Part shown: positions 15,686 to 23,412 of the stretch, piece after piece
Numbering within the stretch: position 1 is the first letter of the stretch
Layout of the letters: the number at the start of each line of letters is the position of its first letter
NCBI GenBank assembly: GCA_031279515.1
Contig: JAITII010000082.1
Span: 1 to 38,162, forward strand
DNA: 38,162 nt
Source: Deltaproteobacteria bacterium
Lineage (GTDB): Bacteria; Desulfobacterota; Desulfarculia; Adiutricales; Adiutricaceae
Direction of reading: 5' to 3'
Program-made: the position numbers and the translations under genes
Notes under the pieces: model-generated
Database searches by the model: none
The model's input: only the letters and a program-made list of their open reading frames with translations
What the model was told of the DNA's origin: nothing

Positions 15686-17074
15686 TTATTCAGGGTTTGT
15701 AGTAGAAGCGGCTCCCAGAGCCTGGCGCGCACGCATGCGGGCTCGGTAGATGAGGGCCGTAAAGATGATGCAAAAGCCGTAAATAATACTTATGGTAATA
15801 AGGCCTGTCACATTGGTGGAATGTAGGATCTCGGTAAGGATATAGGTGATGGGGCTACCACCCTGGTCCAGAGAGGCTATGCGGGTAGCATCATTAGCTA
15901 TAAGTGACGATCCTACGCTTTTGGCCAACATGGTGTTTAAAGCTATGGTCTGGTTGGCTATCCAGATGGTGATGACCATGATGACGGTCCCTGAGATGAG
16001 GGTCCTAAAGAGGTTTCCCTTGTGGATGCCCACTGCCATGGCTACGAAAAAGCCAATGGTAGCAAGATCTCCAAAGGGCAGGACCTCGTTTCCTGGCATT
16101 AAGACGGCTATGATAATAGTCAAGGGAACAAAGATAAGGGACGCGGAGATAACCTGGGAGTCACCCAGTAAAATGGCAGGGTCGAGCCCTATGTAGAAAT
16201 TTCCTCCGGAAAATCTCTTCTGTAAAGAACGTTTAGCAGCCTCAGAGATGGGAATGAGGCCTTCCATGATGCATTTGACCACCTTGGGCATAAGGACCAT
16301 GACTGCCGCCATTTGGACACCTAAAGTGAGTACCCCTTTGGTGTCATAGCCGGCAAGAGCCCCTATGAGGCAGCCTAAAACTGTACCTATGACCATGGGT
16401 TCGCCCAAAGGGCCAAATTTTTCCTCAATGATGGTGGCATTGAAGTTTATCTTTCTTACCCCAGGGATCTTGTCCAAGGCCCAATCTATGGGAACCGCCA
16501 CAGGCCCCATGTAGGCTGAAGTTCCGTGGGGAACTGTTATGCCGTCCAGCTCGTAGTATTCTTTTAACACCGGCGCGAACCAGTCACCGAACTTGTAGGC
16601 CAAAGCAGAGTGGATGATGACGCCCACAACGGCCCAAGCAAAGCTACCTGTTGCCAGGTTAACTAAGGCACCTGTGAAGGCGAAATGCCAGATATTCCAG
16701 ATATCTACGTTTACCACCCTGGTGGTTTTGGTAAAGAGCATCAAAAGGTTTACCAAGATGGCAACTGGTATGGCAAAGACGGCTATCCTGGATGCCCAGG
16801 TAAGAGGCGAAGCTCCTGGCCAGCCTATGTCTACCACAGATAAACTCATCCCAAACTTTTGTGACATACCGTGGGCAGCAGGTCCCAGATTGTTAGTAAG
16901 TAAGCTTATTACAAGTCCGATGCCCACAAATCCTACGCCAATCATAAGGCCAGAGCGCAGGGCCCTTCCGAATTTGACGCCAAAACACATGGCTAAAATC
17001 ATCATTACGATGGGCAGCATGACAGCCGGACCTAAATCGACGAGGAATTGAATCGCATTTAATATGTGTTCCAT
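15686..17074 (-). CDS. gatC: PTS galactitol-type IIC permease
   Basis: This 462-residue polytopic membrane protein forms the sugar channel of a galactitol-family PTS. Around ten hydrophobic segments are visible. Family landmarks are the N-terminal LGPAVMLPIVMMILAMCFGV, the ITVPHGTSAYMGPVAVPIDW loop, the EKFGPLGEPMVIGTVLG loop and DPAILLGDSQVISASLIFVP. It should import a polyol (galactitol is the classic substrate) and phosphorylate it with the help of IIB. Length is close to that of the E. coli protein. It lies 22 bases downstream of the IIB gene. Related IIC proteins for other pentitols or hexitols exist, so the substrate is probable rather than proven. Confidence 0.92.
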   Translation of the reverse strand: MEHILNAIQFLVDLGPAVMLPIVMMILAMCFGVKFGRALRSGLMIGVGFVGIGLVISLLTNNLGPAAHGMSQKFGMSLSVVDIGWPGASPLTWASRIAVFAIPVAILVNLLMLFTKTTRVVNVDIWNIWHFAFTGALVNLATGSFAWAVVGVIIHSALAYKFGDWFAPVLKEYYELDGITVPHGTSAYMGPVAVPIDWALDKIPGVRKINFNATIIEEKFGPLGEPMVIGTVLGCLIGALAGYDTKGVLTLGVQMAAVMVLMPKVVKCIMEGLIPISEAAKRSLQKRFSGGNFYIGLDPAILLGDSQVISASLIFVPLTIIIAVLMPGNEVLPFGDLATIGFFVAMAVGIHKGNLFRTLISGTVIMVITIWIANQTIALNTMLAKSVGSSLIANDATRIASLDQGGSPITYILTEILHSTNVTGLITISIIYGFCIIFTALIYRARMRARQALGAASTTNPE

Positions 17075-17096
17075 TTCACATATCCTTTAAGAGGCT

Positions 17097-17387
17097 TTAG
17101 GCCTTTAGTACGTCCAAGATGGCCTTTTCGGTCTCTACGACCCCCACCCCGGAAATAAAGGGCATACCACTTATGAAGGGTACGCCGTAATCTTTGCTTA
17201 CCTTGCTGGTAGCTACTATGAGCGAGGCACCGTGGATGTGGGAGCCAATCTCGCTCACACGGCACTGGACTATCTCCACATCCAGTCCCTGGCCTTTGCA
17301 AAGGGCCCTCACAGAGTTGGCAGCTACAGTGGAAGTTGCCACAGCGCCACCACAGGCTACAATGATCTTCTTTTTTTCAATTTGCAT
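17097..17387 (-). CDS. gatB: PTS galactitol-type IIB component
   Basis: This cytosolic 96-residue IIB protein has the phosphocysteine loop IIVACGGAVATSTVAA (Cys12). It takes phosphate from IIA and gives it to the sugar in IIC. The gene overlaps the end of the IIA gene by 11 bases, so the two are translationally coupled. Length fits the GatB/lactose-like fold family. Confidence 0.92.
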   Translation of the reverse strand: MQIEKKKIIVACGGAVATSTVAANSVRALCKGQGLDVEIVQCRVSEIGSHIHGASLIVATSKVSKDYGVPFISGMPFISGVGVVETEKAILDVLKA

Positions 17388-17850
17388 TGCTATTCTCCTT
17401 GGCGCGTATTATGGATAAAAAGTCCTCAGGGCTCCTGGCCTCTGCCAGGTCATTAAGGAAAGATTTGTCGCGTAATAGGTGCAAGAGGGCTTCCACCATG
17501 TCCAGGTGTTGATTGGGATTATCTATGGCCATGGCGCAGATGAGCTTGACTTCAACAAACTCATCGTCCATGCCCATGAGGGTAAAGGTAACTGGTTTAT
17601 CCAGGACTGCCATGGCCAAACCTGAGCTATTTACATGGGTGACATCCGTGTGGGGTATGGCTACCCCAAAGCCTCCCATGTCAAGACCAGTGGGGAACTC
17701 TTTTTCGCGTTTTACCAAAGCTTCAAGATAGCTCTCTTTGCAAAGACCGGAGTCTATGAGCATCTGCCCCACTGTTTTTAAGGCCTCTTCTTGGGTCGCG
17801 GCTGTAATTCCTAGCTTTATGCGCCCTAAAGCCAGTTTTTCTACTATCAT
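17377..17850 (-). CDS. gatA: PTS IIA component (fructose/mannitol-type fold)
   Basis: This 157-residue IIA protein is the first gene of the polyol operon. The phosphohistidine is His67 in FGVAIPHTDV; REKEFPTGLDMGG upstream and the C-terminal LLHLLRDKSFLNDLAEA match the PTS_EIIA_2 fold. It receives phosphate from HPr and passes it to IIB. The start is preceded by AAGGAAA. About 140-270 bases upstream lies a 13-bp tandem repeat array, but I see no convincing promoter boxes and no regulator gene (GatR/DeoR type) next to the operon. Confidence 0.92.
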   Translation of the reverse strand: MIVEKLALGRIKLGITAATQEEALKTVGQMLIDSGLCKESYLEALVKREKEFPTGLDMGGFGVAIPHTDVTHVNSSGLAMAVLDKPVTFTLMGMDDEFVEVKLICAMAIDNPNQHLDMVEALLHLLRDKSFLNDLAEARSPEDFLSIIRAKENSNAN

Positions 17851-17991
17851 TTTGCTTTCCTTGTAATGCTACTTGCCTTATTTTTAGGCACCTGTTGCTG
17901 GAGTTATGCGCCCCCAAGTTTCAGGCTAAGTTTTTAAAAGCTTATGTTTCTAAGTAAGGGCGTACTTTACCTAGCTAAAAAGTTACGTTTA

Positions 17992-18121
17992 TCTAAAACT
18001 AAGGCCTAAAGTCAGAGCCTAAAGCCCGAGCTTAAAACTAGGACTTAAAGTCAGAGCTTAAAGTCAGAGCCTAAAGCCCGAGCTTAAAGCCAGAGCCTAA
18101 AGCCAGAGCTTAAAAATAGAG
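17992..18121. repeat. Tandem array of a 13-bp unit, nine to ten copies
   Basis: Nine head-to-tail copies of a unit close to CYTAAAGYCRGAG run without gaps from 18005 to 18121, and a weaker tenth copy (17992-18004) precedes them. Examples are CCTAAAGTCAGAG, CCTAAAGCCCGAG and CTTAAAGCCAGAG. The period is not a multiple of three and there is no ORF, so it is not a coding repeat. It lies upstream of the PTS operon and downstream of the relaxase genes. Iteron, protein-binding array or replication-slippage repeat are all possible; the unit is shorter than classical 17-22 bp iterons. Confidence 0.88.
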
Positions 18122-18358
18122 CCCTATGATCTAAATTGACCTCCGGACAAGAGGCGCTAAATTTTGCCCTTTCCATAGACCTAGAGAAAAATTTTTAAGT
18201 ACCTAAAAAAGGCGATATCTCTTATGGGCCTTAAGCATTTTTGTAAGTATTTTCACCAAAAGTCAAAATCAAGGGATTAAGAGAGTTTCAATAGGAAGGG
18301 GTAGTGGGGCGATGAAGAGGAAATGGAGGGGCTATTTATAAAAAACGGCATATTTAAA

Positions 18359-18421
18359 TAGTAGAGAAAACTATTGGTGAGGCGCAAATCGAAGACTGTG
18401 CACCCAATAGCTTTTCTACTA
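18359..18421. repeat. Long imperfect inverted repeat
   Basis: The arms TAGTAGAGAAAACTATTGGTG (18359-18379) and CACCCAATAGCTTTTCTACTA (18401-18421) pair over about 20 positions with small bulges, around a 21-base loop. It lies about 500 bases downstream of the active relaxase gene and 500 bases upstream of the PTS operon. It could be an oriT-like hairpin, a regulator site or a terminator; there is no T-run. Confidence 0.6.
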
Positions 18422-18918
18422 ATTGCTATTTGCAAAGCTCTGGCCTTTTAGGTCGAGTGGACAAAGGTAAAGAGATTACCAAAAGTCCTTTTTAGATAGA
18501 TACAGAAAAATCGCCAAAGTAAAAAAATCGTAAAAAGCAGCAGTATGGTTGCTACTTTCAACCACACATAAAAAATGCTAGCACAGATTAAGCCATAATA
18601 CAAGAATCAAGATAAAAAATTTTTTTATGATAGGAATCAAGTTTAAAATAATTTATTTTGAAAATTTCCTCCCTATCAGAATAAGGACTTGATAAATATC
18701 AATAGTAGAATTATTGGCTTTTAAAATAAGTGAAGCCTGTAGGATCAAGAGGGGCTAAAAAGATAGCATTAAAAATATTATGCCGTGGGATAATGCGCTC
18801 CATTTACCACTACTGTGGTATTAAATAAAAATTTGCCAGCAGGCATTAAAAGATACCCAAATAAGTCCATGGGAAAGGGGAGAAAGATAAGGGGCTTATT
18901 TTAATGGAAAATTTATAG

Positions 18919-20877
18919 CTATTTTAGCCTTTGCAAAGAAGCGGGTAATTCTCTGCGGCTATTTGCCTTATGGTCAGTCTTGGGTGCTTTGGGCGTTTTT
19001 TGGCGCTTTTTTGTGATAAGCTCTTTTAAAAGGGTCTTTTCACTTGAGTCCAGAAAGGTTAGATCAATTAAGTGTTTTTTTAAGAAGGGCTTAATGCGGG
19101 AAATGTCGGATGCGAGCGTATCTTTTCTGATGGCTAGCACATGGGCACCTTTTACCTTCTTTTGGAGCTTTAAGGCACTTATTGGGTCATGGGTCAAAAC
19201 CACGCGGCCTATTTTCCCGGGAAGATAAAAAGGCTCGTGCTTTGGGGTAAAGCTCATAAAGGAATAGGGGTTAGCCAGATTTACCCTAAAATATATTAGG
19301 TGCCCCTTTTGGGGCCCTAGGGGCTCGGAAAGACTTTTACCGCATAGGATAGCATTGCCGGCTCCGTCAGAAAATATTAGATTTTTTTTGTGGTTTAGCT
19401 TTAAATACTCTTTGGAAAAGCCGTAGTCTTCCAATAAACTCTTGTAGACTTTCTCCCAGCAATGGGGAGAGGGCCTTGGCCCGCCAAAGGGTTTTGCTAA
19501 AAGCTTTCTTACTTCTTGGTAAGCATTTTGGGCCCAGTGCCTCAATAAGGCGGCCTTTACCAGGTTCGGGTGGGAAAACTGGGCCAGAAGGCGCACAGCC
19601 TGAGAGATATTTTCCCTGGGATATCCAAAAATCTCATTTATGAGAAAGAAGGGGCTTCTTCCTTCCATCACTTCACAATTTTCTCCAAAAATACGCCAAT
19701 TGTTGTCTATAACTTCCACCTTGAGGCCGCATTTGAGCTTAAAAATATGCTTTGCCGCAGCAGGTTTATATAGTTCTGGGCTAAGCTGGGGCCTGGGTGC
19801 TAAGTCATTACCTTCCTTAATAAGCGCCCCTCTTGCCCCTTGTGGCCAAAGGGGGCCTTCTACCACCATATCTTTTTGGTCAACTGGGGGTAAGGCTTCC
19901 TTGGGCAGATGAAGGATTTGGTATATTTGCCCATTTTGCCCCATCTTGGAGGGATTAGTCTTGGTTATAGCGCACATCAGCCGGAAGATATTAATCTGGC
20001 GCACCTGTAGGGCCAATTTAATATCCTTTTCTAAGGCCTCAGCCTTATCGTTTCCAAGGCTTTTAAGCCCGTCGATGCCAATTTGTAAGTTTTTAGAGGT
20101 ATTAATGAGGGCATCATGTGATGCATTCAACTCACTAAAACGTGAGTTTAAGAGCCATTCTACCTCAGCGGAACAAAACTTTCTAAAGGCTTTGAAGCTA
20201 CTAAACTTTTGCTCTTTAATTTTTTGCGAAAGGTCAGTTGTTAGATGGGAAAAATCAGAAGGAGGTGCTAGATTATCATAGGCCTCTACCAAGGGATAAA
20301 AGTCATGTGAAAGGTCACCCATTTGATTTATTTTACCCTTGTAGGGCCTTAGGATGCCCAGATGGGATAAGGCATTTGCAAAAGATGTTTGAAGCTCGCT
20401 GTAGGCGCCCCTTCCAGGAAAAATGACCTCAAGGTTTAGTTTCCCCTCTTCCGTAATGGGTTGGATCATGGCATGAAGATGGGGACAGGCTTCGTCCATG
20501 TGAAGGCAGAGAGACACTAGCTTATCGCCGAACCTATTTGTAAGCCAATTATGGGAAGCCTCTACAAAGGATTTTATGACCCGCATGTCATAAACTTTTT
20601 TAGCCAGCTCATCTTCATAACAGACAAAGAACTCTTTGGTGGCACTTAATGTCATTTGAACAATTTGGGTGCAATTATCCCCTGGCTGGGCTAGTCTTTC
20701 AGTGCAGAAACTCTTAAATTCTTGAAAGGAAGGAGTGCCCAGGATAATCTCATTATTTTTTGCCATCTCGGGATTAGCATTGTTTACTTCCGTTAGGCGA
20801 AAATTGTGGTGATGCATATTTTTAATTGTATCCCACTTTTTGTATTTTTTAATGTGCAAAATGGTGCTGTATCTCAT
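18919..20877 (-). CDS. MobV/Pre-type relaxase with primase-like C-terminal region
   Basis: This 652-residue mobilisation relaxase starts at the ATG at 20877, chosen because GAGGAG sits 7 bases upstream and because MRYSTILHIKKYK is where MobV proteins normally begin; an ATG at 20904 is worse. The relaxase domain (about 1-190) has motif I HHNFR with NNANPE and N-EIILG (24-47), and the metal/catalytic motif HMDEACPHLH (126-135). A helical stretch follows, then a region resembling the primase CHC2 module but without its cysteines (NNWRIFGEN ... ISQAVRLLAQF, about 392-434). Last comes a TOPRIM-like stretch (VVLTHDPISALKLQ, about 559-572) whose usual Glu and Asp are His and Ser, and a Lys-rich tail. 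MobV enzymes nick oriT and start plasmid transfer or recombination. No integrase or replication gene is nearby. Confidence 0.85.
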   Translation of the reverse strand: MRYSTILHIKKYKKWDTIKNMHHHNFRLTEVNNANPEMAKNNEIILGTPSFQEFKSFCTERLAQPGDNCTQIVQMTLSATKEFFVCYEDELAKKVYDMRVIKSFVEASHNWLTNRFGDKLVSLCLHMDEACPHLHAMIQPITEEGKLNLEVIFPGRGAYSELQTSFANALSHLGILRPYKGKINQMGDLSHDFYPLVEAYDNLAPPSDFSHLTTDLSQKIKEQKFSSFKAFRKFCSAEVEWLLNSRFSELNASHDALINTSKNLQIGIDGLKSLGNDKAEALEKDIKLALQVRQINIFRLMCAITKTNPSKMGQNGQIYQILHLPKEALPPVDQKDMVVEGPLWPQGARGALIKEGNDLAPRPQLSPELYKPAAAKHIFKLKCGLKVEVIDNNWRIFGENCEVMEGRSPFFLINEIFGYPRENISQAVRLLAQFSHPNLVKAALLRHWAQNAYQEVRKLLAKPFGGPRPSPHCWEKVYKSLLEDYGFSKEYLKLNHKKNLIFSDGAGNAILCGKSLSEPLGPQKGHLIYFRVNLANPYSFMSFTPKHEPFYLPGKIGRVVLTHDPISALKLQKKVKGAHVLAIRKDTLASDISRIKPFLKKHLIDLTFLDSSEKTLLKELITKKRQKTPKAPKTDHKANSRRELPASLQRLK

Positions 20878-20884
20878 GTAAATT

Positions 20885-20890
20885 CTCCTC
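20885..20890 (-). promoter_or_regulatory. Ribosome binding site that decides the relaxase start
   Basis: GAGGAG on the minus strand ends 7 bases before the ATG at 20877 and supports that start over the ATG nine codons upstream. Confidence 0.75.
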
Positions 20891-20975
20891 AATATTAAAG
20901 CCATTGACCTTTATCTTGTCCCATAAAAGCGTAAACTAAATAAAAATTTTGCCTCCAATAGGCATGAAAAAAGTG

Positions 20976-22787
20976 TTATGAAGCGCTGCAGAAAGAAACT
21001 AGGTCAAAGGTACGATTTTTGCTAGCGTCTCGAGGTTTAATCCTAAAGTTTCTGATAAATCTTGCTCTTCTCCAGGGTTCGTATCCTTTTTTGTACTTTT
21101 GTGAAATAGAAAAGGGTATTTTCTTTTCATTTAAAAAAGAGGCAATTCTTTTAAAGCACTCTCCCTTGTGGCAGTTAATCTCGACAGATTTTCCGCCTAA
21201 AAAAGGTAAAATTTTCTCTAGCTTAGTATTCTTTCCAACTACGATGACTGTGTTTTCTAAATCATAGGATAAGTACTGGAGGCTCTCAATAGGATCGTTT
21301 AAAATAACTACCTTTTTGACGTTTCTTCTTATGAAAAAAGGAGAGGCGTCTTGGTTGGGTTCATAGATAGTGTAGTCATTTTTTGCCCCGCTAAATTCAG
21401 CCACAAAAACGCTATCTCTTTGCTTGCCGCTAAGTAAAATAAGTCTTTTTTTGTTATCGCAGCTTATTTTGCCGATTTCAAAAAGAGCTTGTAGAAAGTC
21501 CGAAGGAATATAGGTTGCCATAGAAACTAAATTTTTAGTCTCTACCCAGTTTTTTTCTACGACAAGAGGGCTATCAAAGGGTTCTTTTAAAATCTTTTGA
21601 TATTCTTCATCTACGGAAAAGCTTAAGTGGCGGCTATAAGCTCTGGCAATACAAAAGGTGTCAAAATGCAAAGAAAGTTCGAAAAGAATCTTTGAAATCT
21701 CGCTTCCATCATAACCGGAAAGATATTTTACTAAATTTATGGCCCCCTGGCCTTCGCTATTATTTTGGGTATCTTTCCAGCTGTCTTGTGAAACAGTAAT
21801 GATCCTTCCATCAGGCAAAAGAAGCTCTCTTTCTCCTTCTCCATTTTTACCCGTTTCCGAGGCAAAATACAATTTGGTAAGAAGCTCAGTAAGATCGAGA
21901 TCTCGAATATTATCGGCCTCTTTCTTAAACTTCTCGCAATGGGATTCAAGGCGTGCTAAATTTTTCTCGCACTTGTCTTTGGTGGCGCCCATTACTTGAC
22001 ATCTTGTCATTAGACCTGATACTTGCTTATTGAAATCATCAAATAAATTGTCCCAAATATTTGATGCTTTATTTATAATAAAATCATGGACTTTTTTTAC
22101 AGAGTACTCTTTATTTTGCATTGATGCCAACTCACGTATTAAGGATTTAGAGCCGGAGCAAATTTCTTTATGTGCCCTATCATGGATTTGGCTTTTTTCT
22201 GGTACATTTAGTTTTTTCCCATAGTCTTCAATTGTTTTATATGAGGGTTTTATTACGGCTCTTTTAGTTTGAAAACCCCTAAGTGACATATAATTTTCAT
22301 AATCACAGCAAATGGATTGGAACATGGATCTTTTTTCTTCGTTTAACAAAGCCCGTCTATAACCATTAAAATGTTTCCCTTCTACTATAAATTGTAAGAC
22401 ATGAGGGACCATTCCGGGTTTCTTTAGGTTTGCGGCAAAAAGGAGCTCACCATTAGTTCTCTCTTTGAGCCAATTCATAGTCATTTCCTCCCAATATTCG
22501 TAATTAAGCGTATCTAAGCCCTTCACGTCAGGATTTGGGGCGGAAAAGCACTCAGAATTTGGAAAGATTTTCCCGGTTAGTATAGGCTGCGCAACACCTA
22601 ACTCGAAATTGGTAATGTGCCTATTTACAAGTATTTTTTCTAAGCTTACTTCAGGGTTATTGGGGTCCTTAAAAGTTAAAAGATTATTTGTATAGCTCCA
22701 GGGATCCCTTTTAAACAAATTAATGATGTTATCGGTTGAGCGGAGCTCTCTAAAGATAATTGACTGGATAGGGTTTTTCTTAGACAT
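20976..22787 (-). CDS. Inactive-looking paralogue of the MobV-type relaxase
   Basis: This 603-residue protein is encoded just upstream of the intact relaxase on the same strand, with AGAGG before the ATG. It is collinear with its neighbour. NWLKER and LKKPGMVPHVL (residues 105-131) align without gaps to NWLTNR and LHMDEACPHLH. The metal and catalytic residues His126, Asp128, Glu129 and His135 of the neighbour become Lys122, Pro124, Gly125 and Leu131; only the PH dipeptide remains. The motif I HHNFR region is also lost (LFKRDPWSY). The C-terminal modules are shared: SWKDTQNN ... INLVKYLSGYDGSEISKIL matches the CHC2-like segment, and KKVVILNDPIESLQYL matches the TOPRIM-like one. The ORF is intact and AT-rich. 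It is probably a paralogue kept for a non-catalytic role, or an old copy not yet broken. Confidence 0.7.
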   Translation of the reverse strand: MSKKNPIQSIIFRELRSTDNIINLFKRDPWSYTNNLLTFKDPNNPEVSLEKILVNRHITNFELGVAQPILTGKIFPNSECFSAPNPDVKGLDTLNYEYWEEMTMNWLKERTNGELLFAANLKKPGMVPHVLQFIVEGKHFNGYRRALLNEEKRSMFQSICCDYENYMSLRGFQTKRAVIKPSYKTIEDYGKKLNVPEKSQIHDRAHKEICSGSKSLIRELASMQNKEYSVKKVHDFIINKASNIWDNLFDDFNKQVSGLMTRCQVMGATKDKCEKNLARLESHCEKFKKEADNIRDLDLTELLTKLYFASETGKNGEGERELLLPDGRIITVSQDSWKDTQNNSEGQGAINLVKYLSGYDGSEISKILFELSLHFDTFCIARAYSRHLSFSVDEEYQKILKEPFDSPLVVEKNWVETKNLVSMATYIPSDFLQALFEIGKISCDNKKRLILLSGKQRDSVFVAEFSGAKNDYTIYEPNQDASPFFIRRNVKKVVILNDPIESLQYLSYDLENTVIVVGKNTKLEKILPFLGGKSVEINCHKGECFKRIASFLNEKKIPFSISQKYKKGYEPWRRARFIRNFRIKPRDASKNRTFDLVSFCSAS

Positions 22788-23412
22788 TTATTTCCTCTTG
22801 GGGTATAAAATAGAACCTGGCAATTTGCAGGCCAAGCCATGGGGTTACTTAAGAAGGGCATTAAATAAGTGCACCTATATATTCAGGCAATTTGGATTTC
22901 CTCTTGGCGAGCCCTCGGGCCTGAACCATATAATTAACCTTTTAATTTTCTAAATTGATCTATCATTCATACTTAAAGTAGATATTTATGGTATTGTAAA
23001 TTTGATGATTATTTTGTACACTTATATTCTAAAAATAGGAATATTGTTCATTCCAAAAAATGCTTGATTCAAAAATCATTTGTTTATACCACTATTAGAA
23101 TTCAAATAAAATGGCGAAGGGAAATTATACTTTATTATGCCAAACTATATTCAAAGTGAAAAAATGCCCTTTTAGAGCATATTGAGGGGCCTCTACCACA
23201 AAAATAAAGCTCACAATTACTTACTACTAGCTCTTTGCCTCCTCCCAGTTAAAATTAGAGTTTTTTGGGGCCCTTTGCTATAGTACAAAAGATCTAGGCT
23301 TTAGGCCCTAGCTAAAATCTGGTAGAAATATAGAAAATTGGTCTCTAGGGCTTTATTGCTATAGAGATTGAAAAAATGGCTCTCTTTAAATAGCCTTTGG
23401 CAGTTAGTTAAA
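22788..23412. other. Non-coding region between the divergent relaxase homologue and transposase homologue
   Basis: About 625 AT-rich bases should carry the promoters of both divergent genes. I find no MobV oriT consensus and no insertion-sequence terminal repeat. A short inverted repeat CTAGG/CCTAG lies near 23290-23310, and a CTCTA/TAGAG pair near 23343-23365. Confidence 0.5.

Larger units (their letters stand above)
17851..18918. other. Non-coding boundary between the PTS operon and the relaxase genes
   Basis: This stretch of 1068 bases has no convincing gene. It must contain the PTS operon promoter and the 3' end of the relaxase transcript. It holds the 13-bp tandem repeat array and the long inverted repeat listed separately; the rest is AT-rich without recognisable signals. 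Confidence 0.6.

Noticed and set aside
18005..18121. CRISPR array
   Set aside because: The repeats are 13 bp and directly abutting with no spacers; there are no cas genes.
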